This document shows positions 19,241-27,447 of a stretch of 64,000 nucleotides of DNA, piece after piece (the stretch's first letter is position 1; the number at the start of each line of letters is the position of its first letter). Origin of the DNA: Paraburkholderia sp. Tr-20389 (GTDB taxonomy: Bacteria; Pseudomonadota; Gammaproteobacteria; Burkholderiales; Burkholderiaceae); contig NZ_JAAGPD010000057.1 of assembly GCF_017104565.1 (NCBI RefSeq), forward strand, positions 1 through 64,000, given 5' to 3'. The notes under the pieces were generated by a model, which had not been told where the DNA came from, searched no databases, and worked only from the letters and a program-made list of their open reading frames with translations. Position numbers and translations under genes: made by a program.

Positions 19241-20289
19241 GCCGGCACGCGCGCGCATAGCAACAAGCCGCGCCCCGGCTCGCTTGCCACATGAAACTCG
19301 CCGCCCAGCGCTTCGACGCGCTCGCGCATGCCGATCAGCCCTAAACCCGCGCGCGGCTTCGACAGGTCGAGACCCGGACCGTCGTCGGCGACGGTCACGA
19401 CGATCTCGCCGCTGCGTTCGCTGCCGGCGGGCGCTCTCACCAGATAGATTTCGACGCTCGCCTCGCGCGCGAACTTCGATATGTTCGTCAGCGCTTCCTG
19501 CACGAGACGATAGAGCGTGATGTTGAGTGCGTCGGAAAAACCGTCGAAGTCGCCGTCGATGGTGAGCTTGAACGACGCTTCAGGCAGCCTTTCGCGCCAC
19601 CCGTCCACGCAATGTTCGAGCGCGCTCGGCAGGCCCAGTTCGTCGAGGCCGATGGGCCGCAGTTTGCGGATCATCCCGCCGATCTGCCGATACACGAAGC
19701 CCGCGCTTTGCATCACGGCCAGCGACGCGCGGTGAATCTCGCCGCTGTCATTCGACAGATCGCGAATACGCGCGGCGTCGAGTGCGATCGCATTCAGGTA
19801 TTGCCCCAGTTCATCGTGCAGTTCGCGTGCGAGATGACGGCGCTCGGCTTCCTGTGCTTCGATGACCTGGCTCGCGAGCCGCCGGTTCTCGGCGAGAAGC
19901 CGGGCGGCTTCCTGTTCCGCCGCGCGGCGGCGCAACAACTCCTTGTGCGATTCCCGATAGCGCCGCCATGCGAACCACGCAAGGCCCGCCGCGAGCACGA
20001 ACAGTGTGACGGGCAGTTCGTCGAGTTGATAACGTTCCGCGCGACGGCTCCAGCGATACGCCAGCTCGCTCACGTCGAACACCGAGCACAGCACGCCGAC
20101 GATCACCGTCAGCACGACGACGCACAGGAAGTCGCGCCATGCAACCGAGCGCGACTCTTTTGCATGCGTCGCGATCTGCGGCGTGCGCGGTGATTCTGCC
20201 GCGTCAGCCGCATCCGTGCGACTGTCTGCTGCCTGCCGCTGCTCCGGCTCGCGGTGCGCCGGTCCGGCTGAAGAAAGAGCTTCGGGCAT
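19183..20289 (-). CDS. NarX-type sensor histidine kinase
   Basis: The 368-residue protein has two transmembrane segments at about 53-72 and 92-109 with only a short periplasmic loop. A coiled region follows, then the HisKA_3 box HLARELHDELGQYLNAI with H158, and a HATPase domain with VADDGPGLDL and GLGLIGMRERVEALGG. The short loop argues against classical periplasmic ligand binding. It converges with the response regulator and the two coding sequences overlap by 58 bp. It is divergent from the TonB receptor gene, with 229 bp between. Confidence 0.93.
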   Translation of the reverse strand: MPEALSSAGPAHREPEQRQAADSRTDAADAAESPRTPQIATHAKESRSVAWRDFLCVVVLTVIVGVLCSVFDVSELAYRWSRRAERYQLDELPVTLFVLAAGLAWFAWRRYRESHKELLRRRAAEQEAARLLAENRRLASQVIEAQEAERRHLARELHDELGQYLNAIALDAARIRDLSNDSGEIHRASLAVMQSAGFVYRQIGGMIRKLRPIGLDELGLPSALEHCVDGWRERLPEASFKLTIDGDFDGFSDALNITLYRLVQEALTNISKFAREASVEIYLVRAPAGSERSGEIVVTVADDGPGLDLSKPRAGLGLIGMRERVEALGGEFHVASEPGRGLLLCARVPAQPGLPEPSASIGPEPKSS

Positions 20290-20383
20290 GAGCGTATCGA
20301 TGATAGCGGTGACTCATTCTACTCACGCAGCAGGCGCTTTTTGCACGGTATTTCCCCGGTTTGGGAAGGGCTCCCGAAAGAAT

Positions 20384-20400
20384 CGGGAAAGCTTCCCGGG
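20384..20400. promoter_or_regulatory. Inverted-repeat motif upstream of the TonB receptor
   Basis: CGGGAAAGCTTCCCGGG is nearly palindromic (CGGGAA and TTCCCG arms) and lies about 120 bp before the receptor start. A 14-of-17 match, CGGGAAAAACTCCCGGG on the minus strand, lies at 24176-24192 upstream of the YVTN gene. Further TCCCG/CGGGA half sites surround it at 20353-20390. It is a candidate operator for the response regulator encoded next door. Confidence 0.5.
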
Positions 20401-20518
20401 CATCACGCGCCTTTCCTATGCGACTCTGCAAGCAACGGTCAGGCAACACGAGGCTTTCATGCGCAGCTCGTGCGTGCCGCCGATACAAGGCTAAAACAAC
20501 CTGCTGGAGACGACAACG

Positions 20519-22840
20519 ATGAAACCCTCGCGGCGCCGAACGCGGCGCGTCCGTCTGCGTGCTCGCAAGGGCGCATTTCAACTGGTGTTCAGCAGTGCAT
20601 TGGCCAGCCTGTGTACTGCCGCGTGGTCGCAGGACGCGGCGACACCTTCCGCCGAAGTGCAGCAGACCGCGCAGAACAGCACCGAGCCCGCCGAGATGCC
20701 GTCGATCGTCGTGATCGGTACGACGCCGCTGGTCGGCATCGGCACCGCGATCGAACTGGTGCCCGCGAACGTGCAGACGATACGCGGCCGCGAAATCGAC
20801 CAGCAGCATCCGAATACGCTCACCGACTACTTCGCGAGCAATCTGCAAAGCGTCGATATCAACGACGCGCAAGGCAACCCTTCGCAGATCGACATCAATT
20901 ACCGCGGCTTTACCGCCTCGCCGCTGCTCGGCACGCCGCAAGGACTGTCGGTGTTCATGGACGGCGTGCGCATCAACGAGCCGTTCGGCGACGTCGTCAA
21001 CTGGGACCTGATACCGCCCGCTGCCATCGATACGATCCAGCTGATTCCCGGCTCGAATCCGACCTTCGGCCTCAACACGCTGGGCGGCGCGATCGCCATC
21101 GCGACCAAGAACGGCAGCAATTCGCCCGGCGGCGAAGCGGAGATCAGCGGCGGCTCGTTCGGACGCAAGACCGCACAGATCCAGCAAGGCGGCGCGATCG
21201 GCAACAACCTCGACTACTACTTCACCGGCAATCTGAGCAATGACGACGGCTGGGCCGATCACAACGGCAGCCGTCTGCGCCAGGCATTCGGCAAACTGCG
21301 CTATCACGATGCCGATAACACGCTGTCGTTTTCCGCGGGCGCGGCAGACAACACACTCGACGGCTCGCAGACGATCCCGCGTTCGTTTCTCGACAACCGC
21401 AAGCAGGCGTACACGTTTCCCGATCAGAACAACAACACGGTCGGCTATCTGACGATTGCCGGCGAGCATTACTTCACGCCCAATGTGCAGCTGAGCGGCA
21501 CGCTCTACTATCGCCACTATCGCAACGAGAACGTCAGCAGCAACGTCAACGACGATATCCTGGAAGACGACGACGCCGCGCCCGCCACCAACGTGCAATC
21601 GACGGTCTTTACGGAGAGTTATGGCGGCAGTCTGCAACTGTCGCTGTTGCAGAATCTGTTCGGCAAGCGCAATGAATTGACGCTGGGCGTCGCCGCCGAT
21701 CTCGCGAACACGCACTTCACGCAGTCGTCGCAGGACGCGACGTTCACCGACACGCGTGCGACCGTCGGTACGGGTCCGTACGAGCAGACCACGGACGCGA
21801 AGACGCGCAACGAAACCTACGGCATCTATTTCACGGATACCTTCTCGTTCAACGAAGAGTGGGCGATGACGCTGGCGGGCCGCTACAACTGGTCGCGCGC
21901 GACGATCGGCGACGAGAGCGGCGTGCAGCCGCTGCTCGACGGACGCCATGTGTTTTCGCGCTTCAATCCTGCCGTCGGCATCAACTGGAATCCGACCGAA
22001 ACCTTCACCGCTTACGCGACCTACAACGAAGGGATGCGCTCGCCGACATCGATCGAACTCGCGTGCGCAGACCCCGCCGCGCCCTGCTCGCTGCCGAACG
22101 ACTTCATCGCGGACCCTGCCCTTCAACCCGTCATTTCGAAGACCTTCGAAGTCGGCGCGCGTGGACGGCTCGGCAGCAGCACGACATGGAGCGCGGCGGT
22201 GTATCGCACGACGCTCGACGACGACATCCAGTTCGTCAGCAGCAATGGCGCGGCCAGCACGCTCGGGTATTTTCAGAACGTCGGCAAGACGCGCCGCCAG
22301 GGCTTCGAACTGGCGGGCCGCACGAAGTACGGCAAGGTGGGCGTGAGCGCGAGCTATAGCTATGTCGACGCGACCTATCAGTCGACCTGGACTGAGAGCA
22401 GCGCGAGCAATTCGAGCGCGGACGCGAACGGCAACATTACCGTGCATTCCGGCGACCGCATTCCCGGCATTCCGCAGAACACGGTGAAGCTGCGCATCGA
22501 CTACACGCCGATCGCGGCATGGAACATCGGGACGAACCTCACGTATCGCGGCAGCATTTTCGCGCGCGGCGACGAGAACAATCAGGACGTCAACGGCACG
22601 GTGGCCGGCTACTTTCTGATCGATCTCGATACGACGTACAACGTGACGAAGCAGCTTCAGGTGTTCGCGACCGTCAAGAATCTGCTGAACAAGCACTATG
22701 CGAACTTCGCGATTCTCGGCCAAAACTTCTTCAACGGACCGAACCACACGTTCGATCCGACGGGCGTCACCAACGAGCAGTTTCTTGGCATCGGTGCGCC
22801 GCGCGGCGTGTGGGTCGGCTTGAGGTATGCGTGGAAGTGA
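20519..22840 (+). CDS. TonB-dependent outer-membrane receptor
   Basis: The 773-residue protein has a long basic signal peptide (cleavage near residue 38), a TonB-box-like IVVIG and a plug domain at about 65-190 with YRGFTASPLLGTPQGLSVF and the NTLGGAIAIAT end. A 22-strand type barrel ends in VWVGLRYAWK. It takes up a scarce ligand through the outer membrane using TonB energy. The position beside pqqBCDE, a two-component system and a YVTN protein suggests a lanthanide-chelate or PQQ (PqqU-like) substrate rather than an iron siderophore, but sequence alone does not settle this. It is read away from the kinase gene. Confidence 0.92.
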   Translation: MKPSRRRTRRVRLRARKGAFQLVFSSALASLCTAAWSQDAATPSAEVQQTAQNSTEPAEMPSIVVIGTTPLVGIGTAIELVPANVQTIRGREIDQQHPNTLTDYFASNLQSVDINDAQGNPSQIDINYRGFTASPLLGTPQGLSVFMDGVRINEPFGDVVNWDLIPPAAIDTIQLIPGSNPTFGLNTLGGAIAIATKNGSNSPGGEAEISGGSFGRKTAQIQQGGAIGNNLDYYFTGNLSNDDGWADHNGSRLRQAFGKLRYHDADNTLSFSAGAADNTLDGSQTIPRSFLDNRKQAYTFPDQNNNTVGYLTIAGEHYFTPNVQLSGTLYYRHYRNENVSSNVNDDILEDDDAAPATNVQSTVFTESYGGSLQLSLLQNLFGKRNELTLGVAADLANTHFTQSSQDATFTDTRATVGTGPYEQTTDAKTRNETYGIYFTDTFSFNEEWAMTLAGRYNWSRATIGDESGVQPLLDGRHVFSRFNPAVGINWNPTETFTAYATYNEGMRSPTSIELACADPAAPCSLPNDFIADPALQPVISKTFEVGARGRLGSSTTWSAAVYRTTLDDDIQFVSSNGAASTLGYFQNVGKTRRQGFELAGRTKYGKVGVSASYSYVDATYQSTWTESSASNSSADANGNITVHSGDRIPGIPQNTVKLRIDYTPIAAWNIGTNLTYRGSIFARGDENNQDVNGTVAGYFLIDLDTTYNVTKQLQVFATVKNLLNKHYANFAILGQNFFNGPNHTFDPTGVTNEQFLGIGAPRGVWVGLRYAWK

Positions 22841-22848
22841 GATGCACG

Positions 22849-22878
22849 GCGACGGCCGTTTATGCATCCGGCCGTCGC
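22849..22878. terminator. Hairpin between convergent receptor and YVTN genes
   Basis: GCGACGGCCG and CGGCCGTCGC form a perfect 10-bp stem around a 10-base loop. It lies 8 bp after the receptor stop and 16 bp before the YVTN stop, so it could end both transcripts. No long T run follows. Confidence 0.5.
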
Positions 22879-22894
22879 AGTCGATGCATGACGC

Positions 22895-24046
22895 CTAGCG
22901 CGATTCGATCGACCCCTGACTCGGCGGCGACGTCACGATGCCCCACGCCAGCGGCAAATCGCCAATCTGGCTGACCGTCTGATAGTTGTTCTTCGCGTCC
23001 AGCACGAAGACGGCATTCGAGCGGCCGCACGCCATCAGCACCTTCGAGCCATCGGGCGTGAAGCTGAAATGCCAGCAGCGCTGACCGACGGGCGCATCGG
23101 CCACATGCTCGTAGGTCTTCGCATCGAACACCTGCAAGGTCTTGTCGCGCGCGGCGGCGACCAGCAGATGCTTGCCCGACGGATCGAATGCGACGCCGTA
23201 CGGTCCCATCTTCGTGTCGACCGTCTTTACCGGCTTGAGCGTGCCTGCATCGAGCACGACGAATTTGTTGGTGTTCTCCAGCGTCACCACGTATTGCTTG
23301 CCGTCCGGCGACGCCTTGATGCCGCGCGGCCGCGAACCCTTGTCCAGCTTCAGGGTACGCACCGGCTTACCCGTGCCCGTGTGATACACGGAAACGGTAT
23401 CGTCGCCTTCGTTCGTCACGAGCAGTTCGCGACCGTCCGGCGAAAACTCGACGCCTTCCGTTTCATGCCCGCTTTTCACGGAGCGCACCACTTTCATCGT
23501 CTTCAGATCGACGATGGCGACTTCGGCCGGCGGGCTGTTCGCATCGTCATCGTCGTCGTGCCCACCCTTGCCGCCCTTGCCGCCCGCGGCTTCCGTTTCA
23601 GGTTTGCCCTCGGGCTTGCCTTCGGCTTTGCCCGCATCCTGATTCGCAGCCTGCGGCGGCGGGCCGCTTTCGCCAGGCTCGTACGTGACATACGCGAAGC
23701 CGTGACGCACGCGCACGAACTCAGGGTTTTTGCCAATCTTCACGCGCGCGACCACTTTGTCCGTCGACGTGTCGATCACCGAGAGGTCGCCGGACTTGTT
23801 CGCGACCAGCAGCCTGTGGCCGTCCGCCGTCAGGCTCAGGCCGCGCGGACCGTCCTTGCCCAGGTCGATCGTCTTCGTGAGCGTCATCTGGTCGAGGTCG
23901 ATCACGCCGACGCCGTTCGTCTCGCTCGTCACGTACGCGACGGCGGCCGCCGACGCCGCGCCTGCACCCGCTCCGAGAAGAACGGCGAGCGCGACGGAGG
24001 CCGCCACGCGTGTGAGTCTGCGAGTATGTCCGATAGTGCAATGCAT
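22895..24046 (-). CDS. YVTN beta-propeller periplasmic protein of PQQ loci
   Basis: The 383-residue protein has a signal peptide (cleavage near residue 33) and at least six YVTN/NHL-like repeats, for example GVEFSPDGRELLVTNEGDDTV and ASPDGKQYVVT. Related propellers accompany PQQ-dependent alcohol catabolism genes; their role is not settled. A low-complexity insert at about 124-174, rich in G, K, E and P, ends with H163 followed by five aspartates. I start at the ATG at 24046 behind AGGAG and ahead of a clean signal peptide. It converges with the TonB receptor gene. Confidence 0.88.
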   Translation of the reverse strand: MHCTIGHTRRLTRVAASVALAVLLGAGAGAASAAAVAYVTSETNGVGVIDLDQMTLTKTIDLGKDGPRGLSLTADGHRLLVANKSGDLSVIDTSTDKVVARVKIGKNPEFVRVRHGFAYVTYEPGESGPPPQAANQDAGKAEGKPEGKPETEAAGGKGGKGGHDDDDDANSPPAEVAIVDLKTMKVVRSVKSGHETEGVEFSPDGRELLVTNEGDDTVSVYHTGTGKPVRTLKLDKGSRPRGIKASPDGKQYVVTLENTNKFVVLDAGTLKPVKTVDTKMGPYGVAFDPSGKHLLVAAARDKTLQVFDAKTYEHVADAPVGQRCWHFSFTPDGSKVLMACGRSNAVFVLDAKNNYQTVSQIGDLPLAWGIVTSPPSQGSIESR

Positions 24047-24175
24047 CGATGTCTCCTGCGGAGTGTTGTTCGATGGGCCCGCGTCGAATTGCGCGGACCA
24101 TGTTCGTTGTGCCGCAAGGGCGAATTCACCCAGGCTCAAGTTAGCGCATCGCGCGCCCGGATGACAGCGTGCAAG

Positions 24176-24192
24176 CCCGGGAGTTTTTCCCG
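24176..24192. promoter_or_regulatory. Second copy of the CGGGAA-type motif, upstream of the YVTN gene
   Basis: CCCGGGAGTTTTTCCCG lies 130 bp upstream of the YVTN start, between that gene and the DUF3280-like gene. Read on the minus strand it matches 14 of 17 positions of the motif at 20384-20400. Confidence 0.45.
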
Positions 24193-24213
24193 AAATCGAC
24201 GAACGCGCGCCGC

Positions 24214-24780
24214 TCAATGCGCGGTGTCCGGTTCGGACGCGAGCAGCCCGACGAGCGCATCGACACCGCGCTGCCACGACCGGTCGGTGTTGCCCCGAAT
24301 ATCGACGGAACGCTGGAACACAACCTGCCCGCTCGCCGTGTCTTCGATGCGCAAATTGATGTTGAGGATCAGGTTGCTGATCTTCTGCACCCAGCACACG
24401 CCGACGCGCTGCGTGCCGAGCCGGCGAGCGACCTGCAGTTCGCAGCCATTGCAGGCGCTCAGGTCCTGGGTTGATTTGAACTGGTCGATGAGGGTGGCCG
24501 CCGGACGATTGTCCGCGACCTTGTACAGGCCGCGCTGATCGACGAGCGTGCGGAGCTGCGCACTCGCCATCGTGGCGCGCGCCTGCTGCGACTGGGTGAC
24601 GGAGGGATCGTTATAGGCCGCGTTGTCGTCGAGTACGACGCAGTCCAGCAACGCGATGGCGGGCGGCGCAGCCGCGACTGTCACCGAAACGGTACACAGT
24701 GCGGCGCCGGCAGCGAGCAGACTGAACAGCGTGCGCGCTCGCCGCAGTGTGGGGCTGTAGCGGGTTCGGCAGACGGTCAA
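24214..24780 (-). CDS. DUF3280-like exported protein
   Basis: The 188-residue protein has an N-terminal basic stretch, a hydrophobic segment and an AAAPP signal-cleavage region near residue 38. It continues with AIALLDCVVLDDNAAYNDPS and paired cysteines in SACNGCELQ. It resembles DUF3280 proteins seen beside alcohol or methanol oxidation genes; the function is unknown. The start is taken as TTG at 24780 because GGAGGG lies 9 bp upstream. A longer version from a TTG at 24825 has no ribosome binding site. It is followed by the YVTN gene after 167 bp. Confidence 0.72.
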   Translation of the reverse strand: MTVCRTRYSPTLRRARTLFSLLAAGAALCTVSVTVAAAPPAIALLDCVVLDDNAAYNDPSVTQSQQARATMASAQLRTLVDQRGLYKVADNRPAATLIDQFKSTQDLSACNGCELQVARRLGTQRVGVCWVQKISNLILNINLRIEDTASGQVVFQRSVDIRGNTDRSWQRGVDALVGLLASEPDTAH

Positions 24781-24915
24781 CGCAGCAGGCCCTCCACGAT
24801 CGATTGGCGCGTAGGGCGAGCGCAATCGATGCGCCAGCCTTCGCGACCATCGTGAAGCAGATTACGGGCCCGAACGTTGCCGTGTAAGCAGCGTGCGTGC
24901 TACGTGCAGCGAAGC

Positions 24916-25101
24916 TTACGCTTCGATAGCGGGGTCGGCGATCTGCGCAGCGGCTTCGGCGGCGAGCGCCTTGCCGACTTCGTCGGCGAAACGCTGCAGC
25001 GAAGAAAGCGGCCCGCAGACGCTGTGATACATCTGACTGCCGATCTGCGCGTCGAGCAACACCTGCATGCCGGACTTCTTCGCCATTTCGATCAGATCCA
25101 C
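24916..25101 (-). CDS. Small 61-residue hypothetical protein with GTG start
   Basis: I do not recognise a characterised family. The start is GTG at 25101 behind an excellent AAGGAGG with normal spacing, so translation is likely. The soluble peptide starts MDLIEMAKKSGMQVLLDAQI, has one cysteine, no signal peptide and a predicted helical C-terminal half. It lies 131 bp after the two-component kinase gene and 135 bp before the DUF3280-like gene on the same strand. Confidence 0.7.
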   Translation of the reverse strand: MDLIEMAKKSGMQVLLDAQIGSQMYHSVCGPLSSLQRFADEVGKALAAEAAAQIADPAIEA

Positions 25102-25232
25102 CTGAACCTCCTTGCCGGGTACGCGCCTATCGCGTCAACATCAGCGTATCCCGTCAAAATGACCGCCATTCCAATGAATAGAGGCCAAGGTTCGGATCAA
25201 TTTACCTCTTTCGGCGGCCACGCCGCCCAAGG

Positions 25233-26687
25233 CTATTTCAGCGGCGCCGGAACGACGGGCCGCGACGCCAACGGCGGCTCCTTCGAGGCCAGATCGGCTT
25301 TCGCCGCGCGCGAGGTGTCCGCGCTTCTGATCGAAAACCCGAATGTATTCACGCCGCCGAGACTGCGCGCGAATACCACGCCGCCGTGCATCTCGGCGAC
25401 CGCCTTGACGATCGCAAGCCCGAGCCCGTGATTCTCGCGGCTGTTCGTACGCGACAGTTCCGCGCGATAAAAGCGGTCGAACACGTGGTCGAGCACCTCG
25501 CCCACGATAGGCGCACCGGGATTCGCGACGGCGACCCAGACGCGCCCCCCCTCGCGCGAAATCGTCACCTTGATCGCAGCGCCCGGCGTGCAGTGGTGAA
25601 TCGCGTTGATCAGCAGATTCGCGCACGCCCGGCCGAACAGCGAGCGGTTGACGCGAGCAGCGGCGTCGCCATGCAATTCCGCCTGCACGTGCGCCTCTTC
25701 CATCGGCATTTCGAGGAACTCGACGGTGCGCGCCACTTCCGTCGCGAGCGACACTTCGACCAGTTCCGTCGCGCGTTCGCCCTGGTCCGCGCGCGCGAGA
25801 AACAGCATGTCGTTGATGATGCCGCGCATGCGCTCGAACTCTTCGAGATTCGATTGCAGCGTGCGGCGCAGATCGTCGACCGAGCGATTGCGCGTCAACG
25901 CGACCTGCGTCTGCCCGATCAGGATCGTGACGGGCGTGCGCAATTCGTGCGCGACATCGGCATTGAACGACTCGAGACGAACATAGGCCTGATCGAGCCG
26001 CTCGAGCGCGCCGTTGAACGAATGCGCAAGGTCGTTCAGTTCGAACGGCAGCTCGGTTGTGCGCAGCCGCTGCGAGCGATTGTCGGCGCTCACCTCGGAT
26101 GCATCGACCGTCAACCGGCGCAACGGCGCAAGACCGATGCGCGTGACCCAGTAGCTCAGCAGCGACGCGCCGAACGCACCGAGCGCCGACAACGCGGCCA
26201 ACGCGAGACCGAATTCGCGCAACGCCTGCTCGGTCGGCGCGTAACTGGTCGCGACCTGCAACTGCACCTGCGGCCGCTCGCCGTTCGGCGGAATGGTGAG
26301 CGTGCGCGTGAGCAGATCGTGGCCGGTGCCGTTGTCCGTGACGCGCGCATAGTCGCCGCGCCATTGCTCGGCGATCGTGCCCGTCACGGGGTGTCCGTAA
26401 TTGAAGAGCGGGGTCGTGCTCGAAATCGAATAGAGACTGGTGCCGTCGCGCGGCGTCATGTCACCGAGCTTTTCCTGCGCGATGCGCCACTTGTCGCGAT
26501 TGATCGCGTGATGCACGATGATCCGCGCCACTTCCGTGCGGCTATCCAGTGAATCGCGCAAACGCTGTTCGAGTTGCGAGCGCAGCACGAGGAACAGCCC
26601 CGTGTCCACCAGCGTAAAGACGGACAGTGCGACGAGCGCGAACAGCAACGCGAGGCGCCGCGCAATGGAACGGGTCGAGCGAATCAT
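25233..26687 (-). CDS. EnvZ/OmpR-class sensor histidine kinase (heavy-metal sensor type)
   Basis: The 484-residue membrane kinase has transmembrane segments at about 13-33 and 168-190 flanking a periplasmic domain. A HAMP region follows, then the H box NADVAHELRTPVTIL and an ATPase domain with NLLINAIHHC and HGLGLAIVKAVAEMHGG. It resembles the IrlS/CopS group that senses copper or other metals. The ATG at 26687 overlaps the regulator stop as ATGA. With the regulator it lies directly downstream of the RND efflux genes, which it probably controls. A proline-rich C-terminal tail is extra. Confidence 0.92.
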   Translation of the reverse strand: MIRSTRSIARRLALLFALVALSVFTLVDTGLFLVLRSQLEQRLRDSLDSRTEVARIIVHHAINRDKWRIAQEKLGDMTPRDGTSLYSISSTTPLFNYGHPVTGTIAEQWRGDYARVTDNGTGHDLLTRTLTIPPNGERPQVQLQVATSYAPTEQALREFGLALAALSALGAFGASLLSYWVTRIGLAPLRRLTVDASEVSADNRSQRLRTTELPFELNDLAHSFNGALERLDQAYVRLESFNADVAHELRTPVTILIGQTQVALTRNRSVDDLRRTLQSNLEEFERMRGIINDMLFLARADQGERATELVEVSLATEVARTVEFLEMPMEEAHVQAELHGDAAARVNRSLFGRACANLLINAIHHCTPGAAIKVTISREGGRVWVAVANPGAPIVGEVLDHVFDRFYRAELSRTNSRENHGLGLAIVKAVAEMHGGVVFARSLGGVNTFGFSIRSADTSRAAKADLASKEPPLASRPVVPAPLK

Positions 26688-27370
26688 GTTGCCTCCGCTT
26701 CCTCTCTGACTTCGAGCACGTAGCCCATGCCGCGCATCGTGTGCAGCAGCTTGGTCGGAAACGGCCCGTCGAGCTTCGCGCGCAGCCGCTTGATCGCCGT
26801 CTCGACGACGTTCGTATGGCTGTCGAAGTTCACATCCCACACCAGTTCCGTGATCATCGCCTTCGACAGGATATCGCCCTGCCGGCGCGCGAGCACACTC
26901 AGCAACTGGAACTCTTTCGCGGTCAGATCGAGCCGCACGCCGCCGCGCGTCGCACGTCTTCCGATCAGATCGACATACAGATCGCCGACGCAGATCAGCG
27001 TCGATTCCTGCACGCGCGTGCGCCTTGCGAGCGCATGCAGACGCTCCACCAGTTCGAGGAACGAGAACGGCTTGGTCAGGTAGTCGTCGGCGCCTTCGCG
27101 CAAGCCCCGTACGCGGTCGTTCACGTGATCGCGCGCGGTGAGCATGATGACGGGCGTCGACTTGCGCATGCGCAGCGCCTTGAGCACGCTGAGGCCGTCG
27201 CGCTTGGGCAGCATCACATCGAGCACGATGATGTCGTAGTCGAACTCGGACGCGAGATGCAGACCCTCTTCGCCGTCGAGCGCGACGTCGACCACCCAGC
27301 CCTGCTCCGTCAGGCCACGGCGCAGATAGTCGACGACCTTGAATTCATCCTCCACGATGAGCAGCTTCAT
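26684..27370 (-). CDS. OmpR-family response regulator (heavy-metal type)
   Basis: The 228-residue regulator has a receiver domain starting MKLLIVEDEFKVVDYLRRGL with the phosphoacceptor in IIVLDVMLPKRDG. A winged-helix DNA-binding domain ends in TVVETAIKRLRAKLDGP-like sequence (here HTNVVETAIKRLRAKL). It belongs to the IrlR/CopR group. A TATAAT at 27397-27402 (minus strand) and AAAGGAG before the ATG suggest its own promoter in the 77-bp gap after the outer membrane factor gene. Confidence 0.94.
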   Translation of the reverse strand: MKLLIVEDEFKVVDYLRRGLTEQGWVVDVALDGEEGLHLASEFDYDIIVLDVMLPKRDGLSVLKALRMRKSTPVIMLTARDHVNDRVRGLREGADDYLTKPFSFLELVERLHALARRTRVQESTLICVGDLYVDLIGRRATRGGVRLDLTAKEFQLLSVLARRQGDILSKAMITELVWDVNFDSHTNVVETAIKRLRAKLDGPFPTKLLHTMRGMGYVLEVREEAEAT

Positions 27371-27447
27371 GCGCGCTCCTTTGTATTGTCTTCCTCATTA
27401 TAAGTAGGCTTTTCAAACGTGTTCAGCCCGTCCTTTACAGTCGGTTT

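Noticed and set aside
20204-22867. Minus-strand open frame of 887 codons opposite the TonB receptor
   Set aside because: It mirrors the receptor codon structure in high-GC DNA, has arginine-rich low-quality sequence and no recognisable domain or ribosome binding site.
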